Part shown: positions 35,085-42,944 of the stretch, piece by piece
Layout of the letters: each line of letters begins with the position of its first letter
How positions within the stretch are numbered: the stretch's first letter is position 1
Assembly (NCBI RefSeq): GCF_016756615.1
Contig: NZ_AP023262.1
Location: 5,705,501-5,769,500, forward strand
Direction: 5' to 3'
Origin: Mesorhizobium sp. L-8-3
GTDB lineage: Bacteria; Pseudomonadota; Alphaproteobacteria; Rhizobiales; Rhizobiaceae
Length of the DNA: 64,000 nt
Made by a program: the position numbers and the translations under genes
Notes under the pieces: generated by a model
Database searches by the model: none
Seen by the model: only the letters and a program-made list of their open reading frames with translations
What the model was told of the DNA's origin: nothing

Positions 35085-35765
35085 TCAGAATGGGACGACC
35101 TTGCCTTCGGCTAGGGTGACGCGGCGGTCCATGCGTGCGGCGAGCTCGTGATTGTGGGTGGCGATGAGCGCGGCAAGGCCGGACTGGCGCACCAGCGCCT
35201 CCAGCGCCTCGAAGACATAGGCGGCCGTGGTCGGATCGAGATTGCCTGTCGGCTCGTCGGCGAGCAGGATCAGCGGCGCATTGGCGACCGCGCGCGCGAT
35301 CGCGACCCGCTGCTGCTCGCCGCCTGAAAGCTCGGCCGGCCGATGGTGGGCGCGCTTGCCGATCTTCATGTAGTCGAGCAACTGCGCCGCCCGTTCCGCC
35401 GCCTCGGCCTTGCCGAGCCCCTTCACGAGTTGCGGCATCATGATGTTCTCGAGCGCGGTGAACTCCGGCAGCAGATGGTGGAACTGGTAGACGAAGCCGA
35501 TATCGTTGCGGCGGATCGCGGTACGCTCGTCGTCCGACAGCCGCCCGCAGGCCTTACCCGAGAGGATGACGTCCCCGGCGTCGGGCCGCTCCAGCAGTCC
35601 GGCCGTGTGCAGCAAGGTCGACTTGCCCGTGCCCGACGGTGCGACAAGCGCCACCATCTCGCCGCGCCCGAGCGTGAAATCGGCGCCGCTCAGGATGGTC
35701 AGCTTGCGCGGCCCCTGTACATAATGGCGTTCGACGCTCTTCAGTTCGATGACGGGGACGCTCAC
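35085..35765 (-). CDS. lolD: Lipoprotein-releasing system ATP-binding protein LolD
   Basis: 226 residues. Walker A APSGTGKST at 42-50, signature LSGGEQQRVAIARAVAN, Walker B LILLADEPTGNLD. It powers release of lipoproteins from the inner membrane to the LolA carrier, together with the LolC protein encoded upstream. The GTG at 35765 overlaps the lolC stop (GTGA), so translation is coupled; no ATG fits better. In many rhizobia dnaE follows lolD, but here the SOS peptide gene and ggt do. Confidence 0.92.
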   Translation of the reverse strand: MSVPVIELKSVERHYVQGPRKLTILSGADFTLGRGEMVALVAPSGTGKSTLLHTAGLLERPDAGDVILSGKACGRLSDDERTAIRRNDIGFVYQFHHLLPEFTALENIMMPQLVKGLGKAEAAERAAQLLDYMKIGKRAHHRPAELSGGEQQRVAIARAVANAPLILLADEPTGNLDPTTAAYVFEALEALVRQSGLAALIATHNHELAARMDRRVTLAEGKVVPF

Positions 35766-37048
35766 TCGTACCTCAGCGCTTCGACGGGATCGAGCTTCGC
35801 GGCGCGCCAGGCGGGAAACAGCGTTGCCAGGAAAGACAGGACAAGCGCCATGAGGATCACCGAGATCGTCTCGCCCGGATCCATCTTGGCCGGCAGCTTG
35901 CTCAGGAAATAGAGCTCCGGATTGAACAGCACCGTGCCCGACAACCAGGAGAAGAACTGGCGGATCGATTCCACATTGAGGCACACCACGATGCCCAGGA
36001 TGACGCCGGCAATGGTGCCGGCCCCGCCGATCGCGGCTCCGGTCATCAGGAAGATGCGCATCACCGAAGCCCTCGTGGCGCCCATGGTGCGCAGGATGGC
36101 GATGTCGGCACCCTTGTCCTTCACCAGCATGACCAGGCCGGAGATGATGTTGAGGGCCGCGACGAGCACGATCAGCGTCAGGATCATGAACATCACGTTG
36201 CGCTCTACCTCGAGCGCCGAGAAGAAGGTGTGGTTGCGCTGCCGCCAGTCGGTCAGGAAGACCGGCCGCTGCGCCGCCTCCTCGACAGGGCCTTTCAGCG
36301 CGTCGACGGCATCGGGATTGTCGACGAAGATCTCCAGCGCCTGCGCGCGGTTCTCCATGTTGAAATAGAGCTGCGCTTCTGTGAGCGGCATGAAGATGAT
36401 CGAGGAATCATATTCAGACATGCCGATCTCGTAGATGGCGACGATCGGATAGGACTTCACGCGCGGCGTCGTGCCGAGCGGGCTGACGTCGCCGTCGGGC
36501 GAGATCAGCGTGATCGTGTCGCCGAGCACGAGACCCAGATTCTCGGCCATGCGTGTGCCGATCGCCACGCCCTCGCTGTCGTCGAAACCGACGATCGAGC
36601 CCTGGCGGATGTTGTTGGCGACGAGTTCGAGCCTGGACAGGTCCTCGCCGCGGATACCGCGCACCAGCGCGCCCGTTCCGGCGCCGATATTGCCCGAGGC
36701 AAGCGTCTGTCCGTCGACCAGGGGGATCGCATATTTGACCCCGGGCACCCCGGCGATGCGGCCGGCGACGGCGGCGTAGTCCTCCAGCGGCGAATCGATC
36801 GGCTGCATCACGAGATGGCCGTTGATGCCCAGGATGCGCACCAGAAGCTCGGCCCGGAAGCCGTTCATCACCGCCATCACGATGATCAGCGTCGCGACGC
36901 CGAGCATGATGCCGGCAAAGGAGATCGAGGCGATCACCGAAATGAACGCCTCCTTGCGGCGGGCGCGCAGATAGCGCCAGGCCACCATCCGCTCGAAGGC
37001 GGAAAACGGCGCCGCGCCCTTCGACTTCGCTGCCGCCGCGCTGCTCAT
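35762..37048 (-). CDS. lolC: Lipoprotein-releasing system permease LolC/LolE
   Basis: 428 residues. A first membrane helix (SVIASISFAGIMLGVATLIIVM), a large periplasmic domain (about 55-270), then three helices in the FtsX-like domain (FMILTLIVLVAALNIISGLV, MLVKDKGADIAILRTMGA) and a C-terminal LDPVEALRYE. Alphaproteobacteria have one such permease that works as a homodimer in place of LolC plus LolE. ATG 37048 overlaps the proS stop by 4 bases. Confidence 0.92.
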   Translation of the reverse strand: MSSAAAAKSKGAAPFSAFERMVAWRYLRARRKEAFISVIASISFAGIMLGVATLIIVMAVMNGFRAELLVRILGINGHLVMQPIDSPLEDYAAVAGRIAGVPGVKYAIPLVDGQTLASGNIGAGTGALVRGIRGEDLSRLELVANNIRQGSIVGFDDSEGVAIGTRMAENLGLVLGDTITLISPDGDVSPLGTTPRVKSYPIVAIYEIGMSEYDSSIIFMPLTEAQLYFNMENRAQALEIFVDNPDAVDALKGPVEEAAQRPVFLTDWRQRNHTFFSALEVERNVMFMILTLIVLVAALNIISGLVMLVKDKGADIAILRTMGATRASVMRIFLMTGAAIGGAGTIAGVILGIVVCLNVESIRQFFSWLSGTVLFNPELYFLSKLPAKMDPGETISVILMALVLSFLATLFPAWRAAKLDPVEALRYE

Positions 37049-38373
37049 GGACGGGCGCCGAGACGATTGACGACGTCGGCGAGCGCGATCGCGCTGCGCT
37101 CGCCCGTCTTGCGGTTCTTGATCTCCGCCTCCCCGGCGGCCACTCCGCGTGGTCCGACGATCACCTGCCGCGGCAGGCCGATCAGGTCCGCCGTCGCGAA
37201 CTTGCCGCCGGCGCGCTGATCGGTGTCGTCATAGAGCACGTCCCATCCGGCTGCGGTGAGCGACTTGTAGAGCTCGTCACAGGCGCGGTCGCAATCGGCG
37301 TCGCCGGCCTTCATGTTGATCAGGCCGATGTCGAAGGGCGCGACCGCCTCCGGCCAGATGATGCCGTTCTCGTCATGGCTCGCTTCGATGATCGCCGCGA
37401 CGAGGCGCGAAGGGCCGATGCCGTAGGACCCCCCGGACGCGAAATGATCCTTGCCGTCCGGGCCGGTCACCTTCGCGCCCATCGGCTTCGAATATTTCTC
37501 CCCGAAATGGAAGATGTGACCGACCTCGATGCCGCGGGCCGAAACCTGCTCGGTCCCGGCAATGGCATCCCACGCCCTCTCGTCATGCATCTCGTCCGTC
37601 GCCGCGTAAGGCGTCGTCCAGCGCTTGACGACATCGGCGATCGCCGCGTCGTCGGTGAAGTCGGTGTCGGCGCCAGGCACGGGAAGCGTCAGGAAGTCCT
37701 TGTGGCAGAACACCTGGCTTTCGCCGGTGTCGGCCAGGATGATGAATTCGTGGGACAGGTCGCCGCCGATCGGACCGGTGTCGGCACGCATCGGGATCGC
37801 CTGCATTCCCATTCGGGTAAAGGTCCTCAGATAGGACACGAACATCCTGTTGTACGCGGCTCTGGCGCCTTCATAATCGATGTCGAAGGAGTAGGCGTCC
37901 TTCATCAGGAACTCGCGCGAACGCATGACGCCGAAACGCGGGCGGACCTCGTCGCGATACTTCCACTGGATGTGGTAGAGATTCAGCGGCAGGTCCTTGT
38001 AGGATTTCACGTAGGACCGGAAGATCTCCGTCACCATCTCCTCATTGGTCGGGCCGTAGAGCATATCGCGCTCATGGCGGTCCTTGATGCGCAGCATCTC
38101 CTTACCGTAGTCGTCGTAGCGGCCGCTCTCGCGCCACAGATCCGCCGACTGGATGGTAGGCATCAGGATTTCCAGCGCCCCGGCACGGTCCTGTTCCTCG
38201 CGGATGATGCGACAGACCTTGTCTAGCACGCGCTTGCCCAGCGGCAGCCAGGAGAAGCTGCCCTGCCCCTGCTGCCGGATCATGCCGGCGCGCAGCATCA
38301 GGCGGTGCGAGACGATCTCCGCCTCGCGCGGATTCTCTTTCAGGATGGGCAGGAAGTAACGCGACAGCCGCAT
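37045..38373 (-). CDS. proS: Proline--tRNA ligase (short form)
   Basis: 442 residues from MRLSRYFLPILKENPREAEI, the usual rhizobial start. Class II motifs are present: YGPTNEEMVTEIFRSYVKSY (motif 2 side), RPRFGVMRSREFLMKDAYSF, and GGSYGIGPSRLVAAIIE (motif 3). It lacks the inserted editing domain of the long bacterial form. The C-terminal anticodon-binding domain ends in DVVNRLGARP. An in-frame ATG at 38397 is possible but has no family support. First gene of the proS-lolC-lolD unit. Confidence 0.95.
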   Translation of the reverse strand: MRLSRYFLPILKENPREAEIVSHRLMLRAGMIRQQGQGSFSWLPLGKRVLDKVCRIIREEQDRAGALEILMPTIQSADLWRESGRYDDYGKEMLRIKDRHERDMLYGPTNEEMVTEIFRSYVKSYKDLPLNLYHIQWKYRDEVRPRFGVMRSREFLMKDAYSFDIDYEGARAAYNRMFVSYLRTFTRMGMQAIPMRADTGPIGGDLSHEFIILADTGESQVFCHKDFLTLPVPGADTDFTDDAAIADVVKRWTTPYAATDEMHDERAWDAIAGTEQVSARGIEVGHIFHFGEKYSKPMGAKVTGPDGKDHFASGGSYGIGPSRLVAAIIEASHDENGIIWPEAVAPFDIGLINMKAGDADCDRACDELYKSLTAAGWDVLYDDTDQRAGGKFATADLIGLPRQVIVGPRGVAAGEAEIKNRKTGERSAIALADVVNRLGARP

Positions 38374-38665
38374 GAAAAATCCGTTGAAGTGACCCATGCC
38401 GCAAGGACGAGCGGCAGGCGAAAGGTGATTGCTTGTACGCGCTTCATAGCCATTTCATGGCCGCTTGGGAACCCGATCGCATGCGGCGAATGGGCTGCCC
38501 GTCCAAGGTCGGAAGTCGGCAGAAACCTTCGCTTGTCCAGTCAAGTTTAGCTCGACTAAAATCCAGGCAAGGCCTGCTTCTCTATTGTGCATTGCAGCAC
38601 AATCTGATGGCTTTTCACGCAAAATTCCGCGTGACATTGTGTTCTTTCGTAGGCTAATGTGCCCG

Positions 38666-38816
38666 GCATAATCGAGAGGGCGGAAATAAATCCGCTCTCC
38701 TACGCGGTCAAAGTCTTGGGAGGATGCGATCTAGGCGCGGTTACTCGCTGCCGCCGGACACCGGAAAGCAGATCGGACGCGTTCAAACTGCAAGGCTTCG
38801 GCCTTGCATTTTTTTT
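38666..38816 (+). ncRNA. Candidate small RNA ending at an orphan terminator
   Basis: The 688-base interval 38374-39061 has no convincing gene, yet a strong plus-strand terminator stands at 38789-38816 with no plus-strand gene before it. Upstream, GTGACA (38631-38636) and CTAATG (38654-38659) are 17 bases apart and could be a promoter, giving an RNA of ~150 bases. Inside it, GAGAG-gg-CGGA pairs with TCCG-CTCTC around AATAAA (38674-38699). No known sRNA family is claimed. The 5' end is a guess. Confidence 0.5.
38789..38816 (+). terminator. Orphan intrinsic terminator
   Basis: TGCAAGGC-TTCG-GCCTTGCA followed by eight T: a perfect 8-bp stem with a stable TTCG tetraloop. It works only on the plus strand. 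proS upstream is on the other strand and ends far away, so no annotated gene uses it. Confidence 0.88.
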
Positions 38817-38900
38817 GCGCAATCATCAGCTTGGCGTCGACAGCTCACGGATCATGCGAAAGCACTCGCGCCTTGTCTCTCCCCGCTCGGGGCGGTCTAT

Positions 38901-38916
38901 GTAAGTGGCTGCTTAC
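38901..38916. promoter_or_regulatory. Inverted repeat GTAAG-N6-CTTAC upstream of the MAPEG gene
   Basis: Five-base arms within an AT-richer stretch that continues TTATGTAAAT. It sits about 150 bases upstream of the MAPEG start and has the size and symmetry of a TetR-type operator. No regulator gene is adjacent. Confidence 0.35.
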
Positions 38917-39020
38917 TTATGTAAATGCCGCCGCCTGACGGACGCTACCTCAGAACCGGCAATCGGATCCGATTTTCGGGAAGCACGATACGGGGTTTCA
39001 AAGTGATGGAGCGTGCTCTA

Positions 39021-39038
39021 CGCGTCCGAATGGACGCG
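39021..39038. repeat. Hairpin CGCGTCC-GAAT-GGACGCG
   Basis: Perfect 7-bp arms, 23 bases before the MAPEG start. Related elements lie at 2807-2822 and 39541-39558. Confidence 0.65.
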
Positions 39039-39061
39039 CGGCACCCAACCGGAGCATTGCC

Positions 39062-39463
39062 ATGCCGACGTCAGCAGATCTTCTCGCGGCCTCTGCGGTT
39101 CTCTGCTGGGTGATGGTTCTGTTCGCCGGCGTCCTGCGCATCCGGACCTGGACAAAGGCCGGGGTAGTGATCGGCCTGGGCAACCGCGACACGCTGCCGG
39201 CAGCCGGCACGGTCGCCGGGCGCAGCGAACGCGCTGCACGAAACATGCTCGAGAACCTCCTGATCTTCGCAGCGCTTCTCCTGGCTGCATGGATGGCGAA
39301 GGTGCCGGAGGAAAAGCTCATCCTTCCTGCCCAACTCTTCTTCTGGGCGCGGCTGGCCTACTTCCCGACCTATGTGGCGGGCATCGTCTATCTCAGGACC
39401 GCGTTCTGGGCAGTGGGCGCCGTGGGCACGGCGCTGATCGCCTGGGCCGTGCTCGCCGGCTGA
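39062..39463 (+). CDS. MAPEG family membrane protein
   Basis: 133 residues, four predicted membrane helices. The pattern GRSERAARNMLENLLIFAAL with conserved Arg, Asn and Glu is the glutathione-binding core of the MAPEG family, and FFWARLAYFPTYVAGIVYLR is the following helix pair. Members conjugate or reduce lipid-like substrates with glutathione; bacterial roles are poorly known. ATG 39062 with CGGAG upstream. It is on the opposite strand to the operons on both sides and is framed by related hairpins. Confidence 0.87.
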   Translation: MPTSADLLAASAVLCWVMVLFAGVLRIRTWTKAGVVIGLGNRDTLPAAGTVAGRSERAARNMLENLLIFAALLLAAWMAKVPEEKLILPAQLFFWARLAYFPTYVAGIVYLRTAFWAVGAVGTALIAWAVLAG

Positions 39464-39540
39464 TCGCCGCATCGGCCCGAAGTTGGGATTCGGCCTTCGG
39501 AAACCGTGATGGCCGGTCCAAATTCATGGATCGTCCTTCG

Positions 39541-39558
39541 CGCATCCGAACGGACGCG
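39541..39558. repeat. Hairpin CGCATCCG-AA-CGGACGCG
   Basis: Eight-base arms with one A-C mismatch. Same orientation and flanking bases (GGACGCGCGGC) as the copy at 39021-39038, so the MAPEG gene stands between two copies. Confidence 0.6.
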
Positions 39559-39565
39559 CGGCGCC

Positions 39566-39835
39566 CTATTCGAACTCGGGCACGATGCGGGGGATGTCGT
39601 CGATGGTGAGGCCGAAGCCTCGGGTCAGAACGTAGAAGCCGCCCAACAGCAGGGCCGAAACGATCGTGGTGCGGATGACGGCGCGCAGCATATGCGGCCC
39701 GGTCGGAGCGCTGGGCACCGTGCCGAGCGTCACGTCCTTCGCCTCGTCCTGCGTGCGCAGGCTGAACGGCAAGGTGGCGAAAAGCGTCAGCCACCAGATG
39801 ATGAAGTACAACGCGAAGACGGAAACCCAGGTCAT
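39566..39835 (-). CDS. DUF1467 family membrane protein
   Basis: 89 residues with two membrane helices (VFALYFIIWWLTLFATLPFS and RTTIVSALLLGGFYVLTRGF). LRTQDEAKDVTLGTVPSAPT between them is the DUF1467 signature. The gene is regularly found after mce in alphaproteobacteria. Function unknown. ATG 39835. Confidence 0.9.
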   Translation of the reverse strand: MTWVSVFALYFIIWWLTLFATLPFSLRTQDEAKDVTLGTVPSAPTGPHMLRAVIRTTIVSALLLGGFYVLTRGFGLTIDDIPRIVPEFE

Positions 39836-39918
39836 TGCCGACCCTTTCTGCCATTCCTGACCTTCGGTGGACCGAAGGCGCCTCTCATATCATGCGCTAT
39901 GTCGCGCGACCTCCGGCC

Positions 39919-40323
39919 TCACGCCTGTTCAAGCTCGACCAGCGTTCCCTGGAAATCCTTCGGATGCAGGAACAGCACCGGCTTTCCATGGGCACCGATC
40001 TTCGGATTGCCGTCGCCCAGCACCCGGGCGCCTGATGCCTTCAGCCGGTCGCGCGCGGCAAGGATATCGTCGACCTCATAGCACACATGGTGCATGCCGC
40101 CCGACGGATTCTTGTCGAGAAAGGCCGCGATCGGCGAACCCTCACCCAACGGCTCCAACAGTTCGATCTTGGTGTTGCCGACGTCGATGAAGACAACGGT
40201 CACGCCATGTTCCGGAAGCGCCTGCGGCTCGGTCACCTTCGCGCCGAGCGTCTGCCGGTAGACAGCGGAGGCGGCAGCCAGGTCGGGCACCGCGATGGCG
40301 ACGTGATTGAGGCGTCCGAGCAT
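39919..40323 (-). CDS. mce: Methylmalonyl-CoA epimerase
   Basis: 134 residues. NHVAIAVPDLAAASAVYRQT and GMHHVCYEVDDILAARDRL are the two glyoxalase-fold halves; metal ligands are the His in NHVAIAV, the His in HHVCYE and the Glu in GTLVELEQA. It converts (S)- to (R)-methylmalonyl-CoA in propionyl-CoA breakdown. The ATG at 40323 has AGGGA seven bases upstream; a GTG 18 bases earlier is less likely. Confidence 0.94.
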   Translation of the reverse strand: MLGRLNHVAIAVPDLAAASAVYRQTLGAKVTEPQALPEHGVTVVFIDVGNTKIELLEPLGEGSPIAAFLDKNPSGGMHHVCYEVDDILAARDRLKASGARVLGDGNPKIGAHGKPVLFLHPKDFQGTLVELEQA

Positions 40324-40396
40324 ATGCAATCCCTCATCCACAATACCGGACCAGCGTCTTGCATCCGGTATTGCGCAAAAAACAGGAAGACAGAGT

Positions 40397-40427
40397 CATT
40401 TCCGCGTCTCGGAGAAAAGCGGAAATG
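40397..40427. repeat. Hairpin repeat CATTTCCGC/GCGGAAATG
   Basis: Nine-base perfect arms around a 13-base loop, three bases past the rnj stop and before mce. It shares arms and loop bases with the element at 27011-27053. Confidence 0.75.
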
Positions 40428-40429
40428 CC

Positions 40430-42094
40430 CTATCGCGTGACGAAGACCGTCACCAGAGGCTTTTTTCCCCAGGCATCGTTGGCCGCCGCCCGCACGGCGC
40501 GGCGAACGGCCTCCTGCACCAGGTCCAGGTCTTTTCGGCGCTGACGTGGTATGGAGTCCACCGCGCCGATTGCCGCATCGACCATCAGGTCCTCCAGCAG
40601 TTCGCCTCGCGCGTCGATCTCGGCAACGCCGATCGCCACCAGATCGGGATCGTCTGCCAGTTCGTAGCGATCGTCCAGCACCACGTTCACCGCGACATGA
40701 CCGGCAAAGGAAAGCTTGCGGCGGCTGCGGATGCCCATGGCTTCCTCGCTGCCGATCAGCTTGCCGTCCTTGAAGATGCGGCCGAACGGCACCTGGTCGA
40801 TGATCTGCGCCGTTCCGGGGGAGAGCCGCAGCATATCGCCGTTGCGCAACTGCGCCACTTCGGGAATGCCCGATGTCGCCATCAGCGAGCCTTGCGCCAC
40901 GAGATGCGCCGCCTCGCCGTGCACCGGCACGCCGATACGCGGGCGTGTCCATTCATACATCCGGCGCAGCTCGGCCCGCCGCGGATGACCCGAGACGTGG
41001 ACCAGCGCGTCTGCGTCCTCGATGATCTTCATGCCGAGGTCGATCAGGCGGTTCTTGATCTCGAGGATCGCCTTCTCGTTGCCGGGAATGGTGCGCGAGG
41101 AGAAGATCACCGTATCGCCCGCGGTAAGCGAAACCGTTTTCATCTCCTCGCGCGAGAGCTTGGCAAGCGCTGCAAGCGGTTCTCCCTGGCTGCCGGTGCA
41201 GATCACCACCAGATTCTCGCGCGCGATGTAGCCGTAGTCCTCCTCGTCTGCGAACTCGGGCAGTCCGTCCATGTAGCCGAGTTCGGTCGCCACACTGATG
41301 ACGCGCTTCAGCGATCGGCCGAGAACGAGACATTTGCGGCCGGCATCGCGTGCTGCCTCGGCGATCGAGCGAATACGCCCGACATTGGAGGAGAAAGTGG
41401 TGACGGCGACGCGGCCCTTTGCGTCTTCGATGAGCTTCTTCAGGCTCTGGCCGACCGCCTGCTCGGAAGGCGATTCACCTTCCCGCACCGCGTTGGTGGA
41501 ATCGCAGATCAGCGCCAGCACGCCGGCCTCGCCCAGCGCGCGGAAACGAGCCTCGTTGGTGAGCGGGCCGATCTCGGGTGCCGGGTCGATCTTCCAGTCT
41601 CCAGTATGGATCACCGTGCCCGCCGGGGTGGTGATCGCCAGTGACACCGGCTCCGGAATGGAATGGGTCACCGGGATCGCCTCGATCCGGAACGGACCGA
41701 CGGTGAAGGTTTCGCCGGCGCGATAGATTATCACCGGAACCAGCGGCGAGCCGCTTTCGGACTGCCGCTTGGCTTCCAGCAGCCCAGCGGCGAAAGGCGT
41801 CATCCAGCAAGGCGCCTTGAGCCGCGGCCACAGGTCGAGCAGAGCGCCGTAGTGATCCTCATGGGCATGAGTGATGACGATGCCCTTCAGATTGACGAGA
41901 TCGTCCTCGATATAGCGGATATCGGGCAGCACGAGATCGACGCCGGGCAGGCCGGAATCCGGGAAGGTCACGCCGCAATCGACCACGATCCATTCGCGCG
42001 CGTCCGGCGGACCGTAGCCGTAGAGCGCGAAATTCATGCCGATCTCGCCGACCCCGCCGAGCGGGACGAAAACCAGTTCTGCCTTGTCCGCCAT
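40430..42094 (-). CDS. rnj: Ribonuclease J
   Basis: 554 residues. The metallo-beta-lactamase motif is THAHEDH (H76, H78, D80, H81), with VTHSIPEPV, IHTGDWKID and CDSTNA as further metal or active-site segments. The beta-CASP part contains STNAVREGESPSEQAVGQSL and HVSGHPRRAELRRMYEWTRP. RNase J has both 5'-exo- and endonuclease activity; in rhizobia it matures rRNA ends and other RNAs. ATG 42094 with GGAGAA upstream. It lies in the conserved block nuoN-birA-rnj-mce. Confidence 0.93.
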   Translation of the reverse strand: MADKAELVFVPLGGVGEIGMNFALYGYGPPDAREWIVVDCGVTFPDSGLPGVDLVLPDIRYIEDDLVNLKGIVITHAHEDHYGALLDLWPRLKAPCWMTPFAAGLLEAKRQSESGSPLVPVIIYRAGETFTVGPFRIEAIPVTHSIPEPVSLAITTPAGTVIHTGDWKIDPAPEIGPLTNEARFRALGEAGVLALICDSTNAVREGESPSEQAVGQSLKKLIEDAKGRVAVTTFSSNVGRIRSIAEAARDAGRKCLVLGRSLKRVISVATELGYMDGLPEFADEEDYGYIARENLVVICTGSQGEPLAALAKLSREEMKTVSLTAGDTVIFSSRTIPGNEKAILEIKNRLIDLGMKIIEDADALVHVSGHPRRAELRRMYEWTRPRIGVPVHGEAAHLVAQGSLMATSGIPEVAQLRNGDMLRLSPGTAQIIDQVPFGRIFKDGKLIGSEEAMGIRSRRKLSFAGHVAVNVVLDDRYELADDPDLVAIGVAEIDARGELLEDLMVDAAIGAVDSIPRQRRKDLDLVQEAVRRAVRAAANDAWGKKPLVTVFVTR

Positions 42095-42115
42095 CTCAGC
42101 GTTCTCCGGGATTTC

Positions 42116-42940
42116 TCATGACGCGGCGGCGGATGCGACCGCGCCGAAATGCACATCGCCGGCGGCGATGCTGATCGCATGGCCCTCCCGGTCGCGGATC
42201 ACGAACCGGCAATCCTCGTCGATCGTCTCGAACACGCCGCGGATCACCTTGCCGTCGACGCGCACGGCGACCTCGCTGCCGAGGCCCGCTGCCCGCCCCA
42301 GCCAGCGCTGACGGATGCGGGAAAGACCCCGTCCCTCGTCCCACGCACGGCTGTTTTCGGTCCAGGCATCGGACAGCGCGATGAACAGGCCTTCGGCATC
42401 GCATCGGCTGCCGAGCGCCCTCAGCGACGTCGCCGGATAGGGCACGTCTTGCGGATACGCCACAACATTGACGCCGATGCCGATCGCCAGCCCGAAGCGG
42501 TTGTCGTCGAGCATGGCCGATTCGAGCAGGATGCCGGCGAGCTTCGCGCCACGCGCCAGCACGTCGTTCGGCCACTTCAGCTCGAAGCGGTCGCCGCGAC
42601 CGCCCCCGCCGTCGGGGGCGACGGCGACGGTGCCGCCGGGCAGGACTGCGTCCAGCGCATCCGAAAGCGCGAGGCCCGCGACGAAACCGAGCGTTGCCGC
42701 CAGGCGCAATTCGTGGCGTCCGACCAGCAGCAGCGTCGCTGCCAGGTTGCCCTCGGGCGTCGCCCAGGCGCGACCGCGCCTGCCCCGCCCGCTATCCTGG
42801 CGCTTCGACACGATCCACAGCCTGCCGGCATCCCCCTCCCGCGCCCGCTCCAATGCGAGCGCGTTGGTGGAGCCGACACTGTCATGCGCTTCGAGCCGGT
42901 AGCCTTCCAGTTGTGCGGTCGGAGCGAGCGAAAAGGCCAT
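42116..42940 (-). CDS. birA: Biotin--[acetyl-CoA-carboxylase] ligase
   Basis: 274 residues. SVGSTNALALERAREGDAGR opens the ligase domain, SGRGRRGRAWATPEGNL is the ATP/biotin loop with its GRGRRGR motif, and FELKWPNDVLARGAKLAGIL the catalytic-lysine segment. It joins biotin to the carboxylase carrier protein. There is no N-terminal DNA-binding domain, so it is not a repressor. Its ATG is four bases past the nuoN stop, which implies cotranscription with the nuo genes. Confidence 0.93.
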   Translation of the reverse strand: MAFSLAPTAQLEGYRLEAHDSVGSTNALALERAREGDAGRLWIVSKRQDSGRGRRGRAWATPEGNLAATLLLVGRHELRLAATLGFVAGLALSDALDAVLPGGTVAVAPDGGGGRGDRFELKWPNDVLARGAKLAGILLESAMLDDNRFGLAIGIGVNVVAYPQDVPYPATSLRALGSRCDAEGLFIALSDAWTENSRAWDEGRGLSRIRQRWLGRAAGLGSEVAVRVDGKVIRGVFETIDEDCRFVIRDREGHAISIAAGDVHFGAVASAAAS

Positions 42941-42944
42941 CGCG

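Noticed and set aside
38433..38904. Several 60-80 residue frames between proS and the MAPEG gene
   Set aside because: None has a ribosome site or coherent composition. The region is better explained by an untranslated RNA that ends at 38816.
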